This document shows, piece after piece, positions 29,794 through 31,984 of a stretch of DNA of 31,984 bases (the stretch's first letter is position 1; every line of letters starts with the position of its first letter). A model generated the notes under the pieces. The model was not told the DNA's origin and searched no databases. It worked only from the letters and a program-made list of their open reading frames with translations. The position numbers were made by a program, and so were the translations under genes. This DNA comes from an uncultured Bacteroides sp. (GTDB lineage Bacteria > Bacteroidota > Bacteroidia > Bacteroidales > Bacteroidaceae): NCBI RefSeq assembly GCF_949298305.1, contig NZ_CASFWU010000056.1, positions 1 through 31,984 on the forward strand, read 5' to 3'.

Positions 29794-31941
29794 ATGACAA
29801 AAAAGAGAGAAAAGAAAGCGGGCAAACGCATGTCGAAGAAACAGCTGGCCACCGTGCTGTTGGACTTTTTCCACGCCAAGCCCGACGAGGTGCTTTCGCT
29901 GAAATACATTTTCGACCAGCTGCGCCTGACAACCCATCCGCTGAAGATGCTCTGCAAGGACATCCTGACCGAGCTGCTGGACGACGGCTACATTGCCGAA
30001 GTGGACAAGTTCAAATACAAGCTGAACAGCCATGGAGTGGAGATGACGGGAGTCTTCCAGCGCAAGAGCAACGGCAAGAACTCCTTCATCCCCGACGGGG
30101 GCGGAGAACCCATATTCATAGCCGAGCGGAACTCGGCACACGCCATGAACAACGACCGGGTGCGCATCGCCTTCTTTGCCAAGAGGCGCGGACGCCAGCC
30201 CGAAGGCGAAGTGATTGAGGTGCTGGAAAGGGCCAACGACACCTTTGTGGGCACGCTGGAAGTGACCAAGTCGTATGCCTTCCTGCTGACCGAGAACCGC
30301 ACGCTGGCCAACGACATCTTCATTCCCAAGGACAAGCTGAAGGGAGGAAAGACCGGCGACAAGGCCATCGTGAAGGTGGTGGAGTGGCCGGACAAGGCCA
30401 AGAACCCCATCGGACAGGTGGTGGACATCCTGGGCCAGGCGGGCGACAACACCACCGAGATGCACGCCATCCTGGCCGAGTTCGGGCTGCCCTACGTCTA
30501 TCCGCAGTCGGTGGAGAAGGCCGCCGACCGCATCCCCGAAGAAATACCCGCCGACGAGATTGCCCGCCGCGAGGACTTCCGCCCGGTAACGACCTTCACC
30601 ATCGACCCCAAGGACGCCAAGGACTTTGACGACGCCCTCTCCATCCGCAAGCTGAAGGAGGGCCTCTGGGAAGTGGGCGTACACATTGCCGACGTGACCC
30701 ACTACGTCACCGAAGGAAGCATCATCGACAAGGAGGCCGAGAAGCGGGCCACGTCCGTCTACCTCGTGGACCGCACCATCCCCATGCTGCCCGAACGCCT
30801 CTGCAACTTCATCTGTTCGCTGCGCCCCGACGAGGACAAGCTGGCCTATTCCGTCATCTTCCGCATGAACGAGAAGGGCGAGGTGCGCGACTCGCGCGTG
30901 GTGCATACCGTCATCAGGAGCAACCGCCGCTTCACCTACGAAGAGGCGCAGCAGGTGATAGAGACGGGCGAGGGCGACTTCAAGGAAGAAATCCTGCAGC
31001 TGGACAAGCTGGCCAAGCTGCTGCGCGAGAAGCGCTTTGCCGCAGGTGCCATCAACTTCGACCGCTACGAGGTGAAGTTCGAGATAGACGAGAAGGGGAA
31101 GCCCGTCAGCGTCTACTTCAAGGAATCGAAAGACGCCAACAAGCTGGTGGAGGAGTTCATGCTGCTGGCCAACCGCACCGTGGCCGAGCGCATCGGGCGT
31201 GTGCCCCAGGGGAAGAAGGCCAAAGTGTTCCCTTACCGCATTCACGACCTGCCCGACCCCGACAAGCTGGACACGTTGGCACAGTTCATCGCCCGCTTCG
31301 GCTACAAGCTGCGCACCACGGGCACCAAGACGGATGTCTCCAAGTCCATCAATCACCTGCTGGACGACATCCAGGGCAAGAAGGAAGAGAACCTCATAGA
31401 GACCGTCTCCATCCGTGCCATGCAGAAGGCGCGCTACTCGGTACACAACATCGGCCACTACGGCTTGGCCTTCGACTACTACACGCACTTCACTTCGCCC
31501 ATCCGCCGCTATCCCGACATGATGGTGCACCGCCTGCTCACCAAATACCTGGACCAGGGCGGACGCAGCGTCAGCGAGAAGAAGTACGAAGCCCTCTGCG
31601 AGCACAGCAGTGCCATGGAGCAGCTGGCCGCCAGTGCCGAACGGGCCAGCGTGAAGTACAAGCAGGTGGAATTCATGACCGAACACCTGGGCCAGACCTT
31701 CGACGGCGTCATCTCGGGCGTCACCGAGTGGGGGCTCTACGTGGAGCTGAACGCCAACAAGTGCGAGGGCATGGTGCCCATCCGCGACCTGGACGACGAC
31801 TATTACGAATTCGACGAAAAGAATTACTGCCTGCGCGGCCGCCGCAAGAACCGCACCTACAGCCTGGGCGACGCCATCACCATCAAGGTGGCCCGTGCCA
31901 ACCTGGAGAAAAAGCAGCTGGACTTTGCGCTGGTGGAGTGA
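29794..31941 (+). CDS. rnr: Ribonuclease R
   Basis: The 715-residue product is a 3'-to-5' exoribonuclease of the RNB family that degrades structured RNA in the cytoplasm. In order: a basic N-terminus and winged helix (about residues 13-80), two cold-shock domains, the RNB catalytic core with DPKDAKDFDDA (D271, D274, D277, D279, D280), HIADVTHYV, YLVDRTIPMLPERL and HFTSPIRRYPDMMVHR, and a C-terminal S1 domain (GVISGVTEWGLYVEL). The long lysine-rich tail of E. coli RNase R after S1 is absent. ATG 29794 gives MTKKREKKAGKRMSKKQ; an in-frame ATG at 29737 adds 19 residues unlike the family. Confidence 0.95.
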   Translation: MTKKREKKAGKRMSKKQLATVLLDFFHAKPDEVLSLKYIFDQLRLTTHPLKMLCKDILTELLDDGYIAEVDKFKYKLNSHGVEMTGVFQRKSNGKNSFIPDGGGEPIFIAERNSAHAMNNDRVRIAFFAKRRGRQPEGEVIEVLERANDTFVGTLEVTKSYAFLLTENRTLANDIFIPKDKLKGGKTGDKAIVKVVEWPDKAKNPIGQVVDILGQAGDNTTEMHAILAEFGLPYVYPQSVEKAADRIPEEIPADEIARREDFRPVTTFTIDPKDAKDFDDALSIRKLKEGLWEVGVHIADVTHYVTEGSIIDKEAEKRATSVYLVDRTIPMLPERLCNFICSLRPDEDKLAYSVIFRMNEKGEVRDSRVVHTVIRSNRRFTYEEAQQVIETGEGDFKEEILQLDKLAKLLREKRFAAGAINFDRYEVKFEIDEKGKPVSVYFKESKDANKLVEEFMLLANRTVAERIGRVPQGKKAKVFPYRIHDLPDPDKLDTLAQFIARFGYKLRTTGTKTDVSKSINHLLDDIQGKKEENLIETVSIRAMQKARYSVHNIGHYGLAFDYYTHFTSPIRRYPDMMVHRLLTKYLDQGGRSVSEKKYEALCEHSSAMEQLAASAERASVKYKQVEFMTEHLGQTFDGVISGVTEWGLYVELNANKCEGMVPIRDLDDDYYEFDEKNYCLRGRRKNRTYSLGDAITIKVARANLEKKQLDFALVE

Positions 31942-31984
31942 CGGGGGAGGTCAGGATACTGAGCGAGTGAATATTTACTAATTA

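Overview
The window looks like a chromosomal segment from a GC-rich member of the Bacteroidaceae (Bacteroides, Phocaeicola or a close relative). Three things support this. Promoters fit the Bacteroidota pattern TAnnTTTG, sometimes with TTTG about 19-20 bp upstream. Starts lack Shine-Dalgarno sequences. The gene families are typical: tricorn-like S41 peptidase, DUF2723 membrane protein, DUF4861 lipoprotein, a dipeptidyl-peptidase-IV-like S9 peptidase and a long EpsC-type serine acetyltransferase. The species cannot be settled from the sequence. There is no phage, IS element, transposase, CRISPR array or rRNA. Most genes are core housekeeping or envelope genes.

Layout. 1-1310: N-terminal part of a secreted S41/PD40 peptidase (minus), with a duplicated promoter segment behind it. 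1311-2458: a long gene-poor stretch with a broken tRNA-Gln(TTG) and the first of three 22-bp repeat arrays. 2459-7431: a PNPOx-fold flavoprotein, a DMT exporter (minus), exonuclease III, and a gluconate 5-dehydrogenase-like SDR followed by a DUF4861 lipoprotein. 7518-11696 (minus): a CE4 deacetylase downstream of a very large DUF2723/GT117 membrane protein. 12008-22444 (minus): a metal ABC transporter ATPase and binding protein without a permease, MnmD, a DedA/YqaA-type protein, an unidentified polytopic membrane protein, PurD, an S9 peptidase, an RlmL-like rRNA methyltransferase and serine acetyltransferase. 22644-23591 (plus): cysteine synthase, divergent from serine acetyltransferase. 23615-29596 (minus): MutS, then a block of CDF metal transporter, SDR epimerase and PAP2 lipid phosphotransferase. 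29794-31941 (plus): RNase R.

How the genes fit together. Divergent cysE and cysK make the two-step serine-to-cysteine pathway. The SDR and DUF4861 lipoprotein look like a sugar-acid (uronate or gluconate) module. The epimerase and PAP2 genes overlap by 10 bp and probably act on one envelope lipid or glycolipid. The metal-binding protein and ATPase are a partial uptake system, while the CDF protein is an exporter.

The most unusual content is between genes. Three separate spacers (2010-2141, 11855-11964, 26492-26579) carry arrays of 22-bp units with a GC-AA/TT-GC core. At 26514-26535 one unit is a perfect inverted repeat as long as the period itself. Other spacers, and two coding regions (mnmD and the S9 peptidase), contain short 7-9-bp simple repeats. 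The arrays are the best candidate for something undescribed. A function is inference only.
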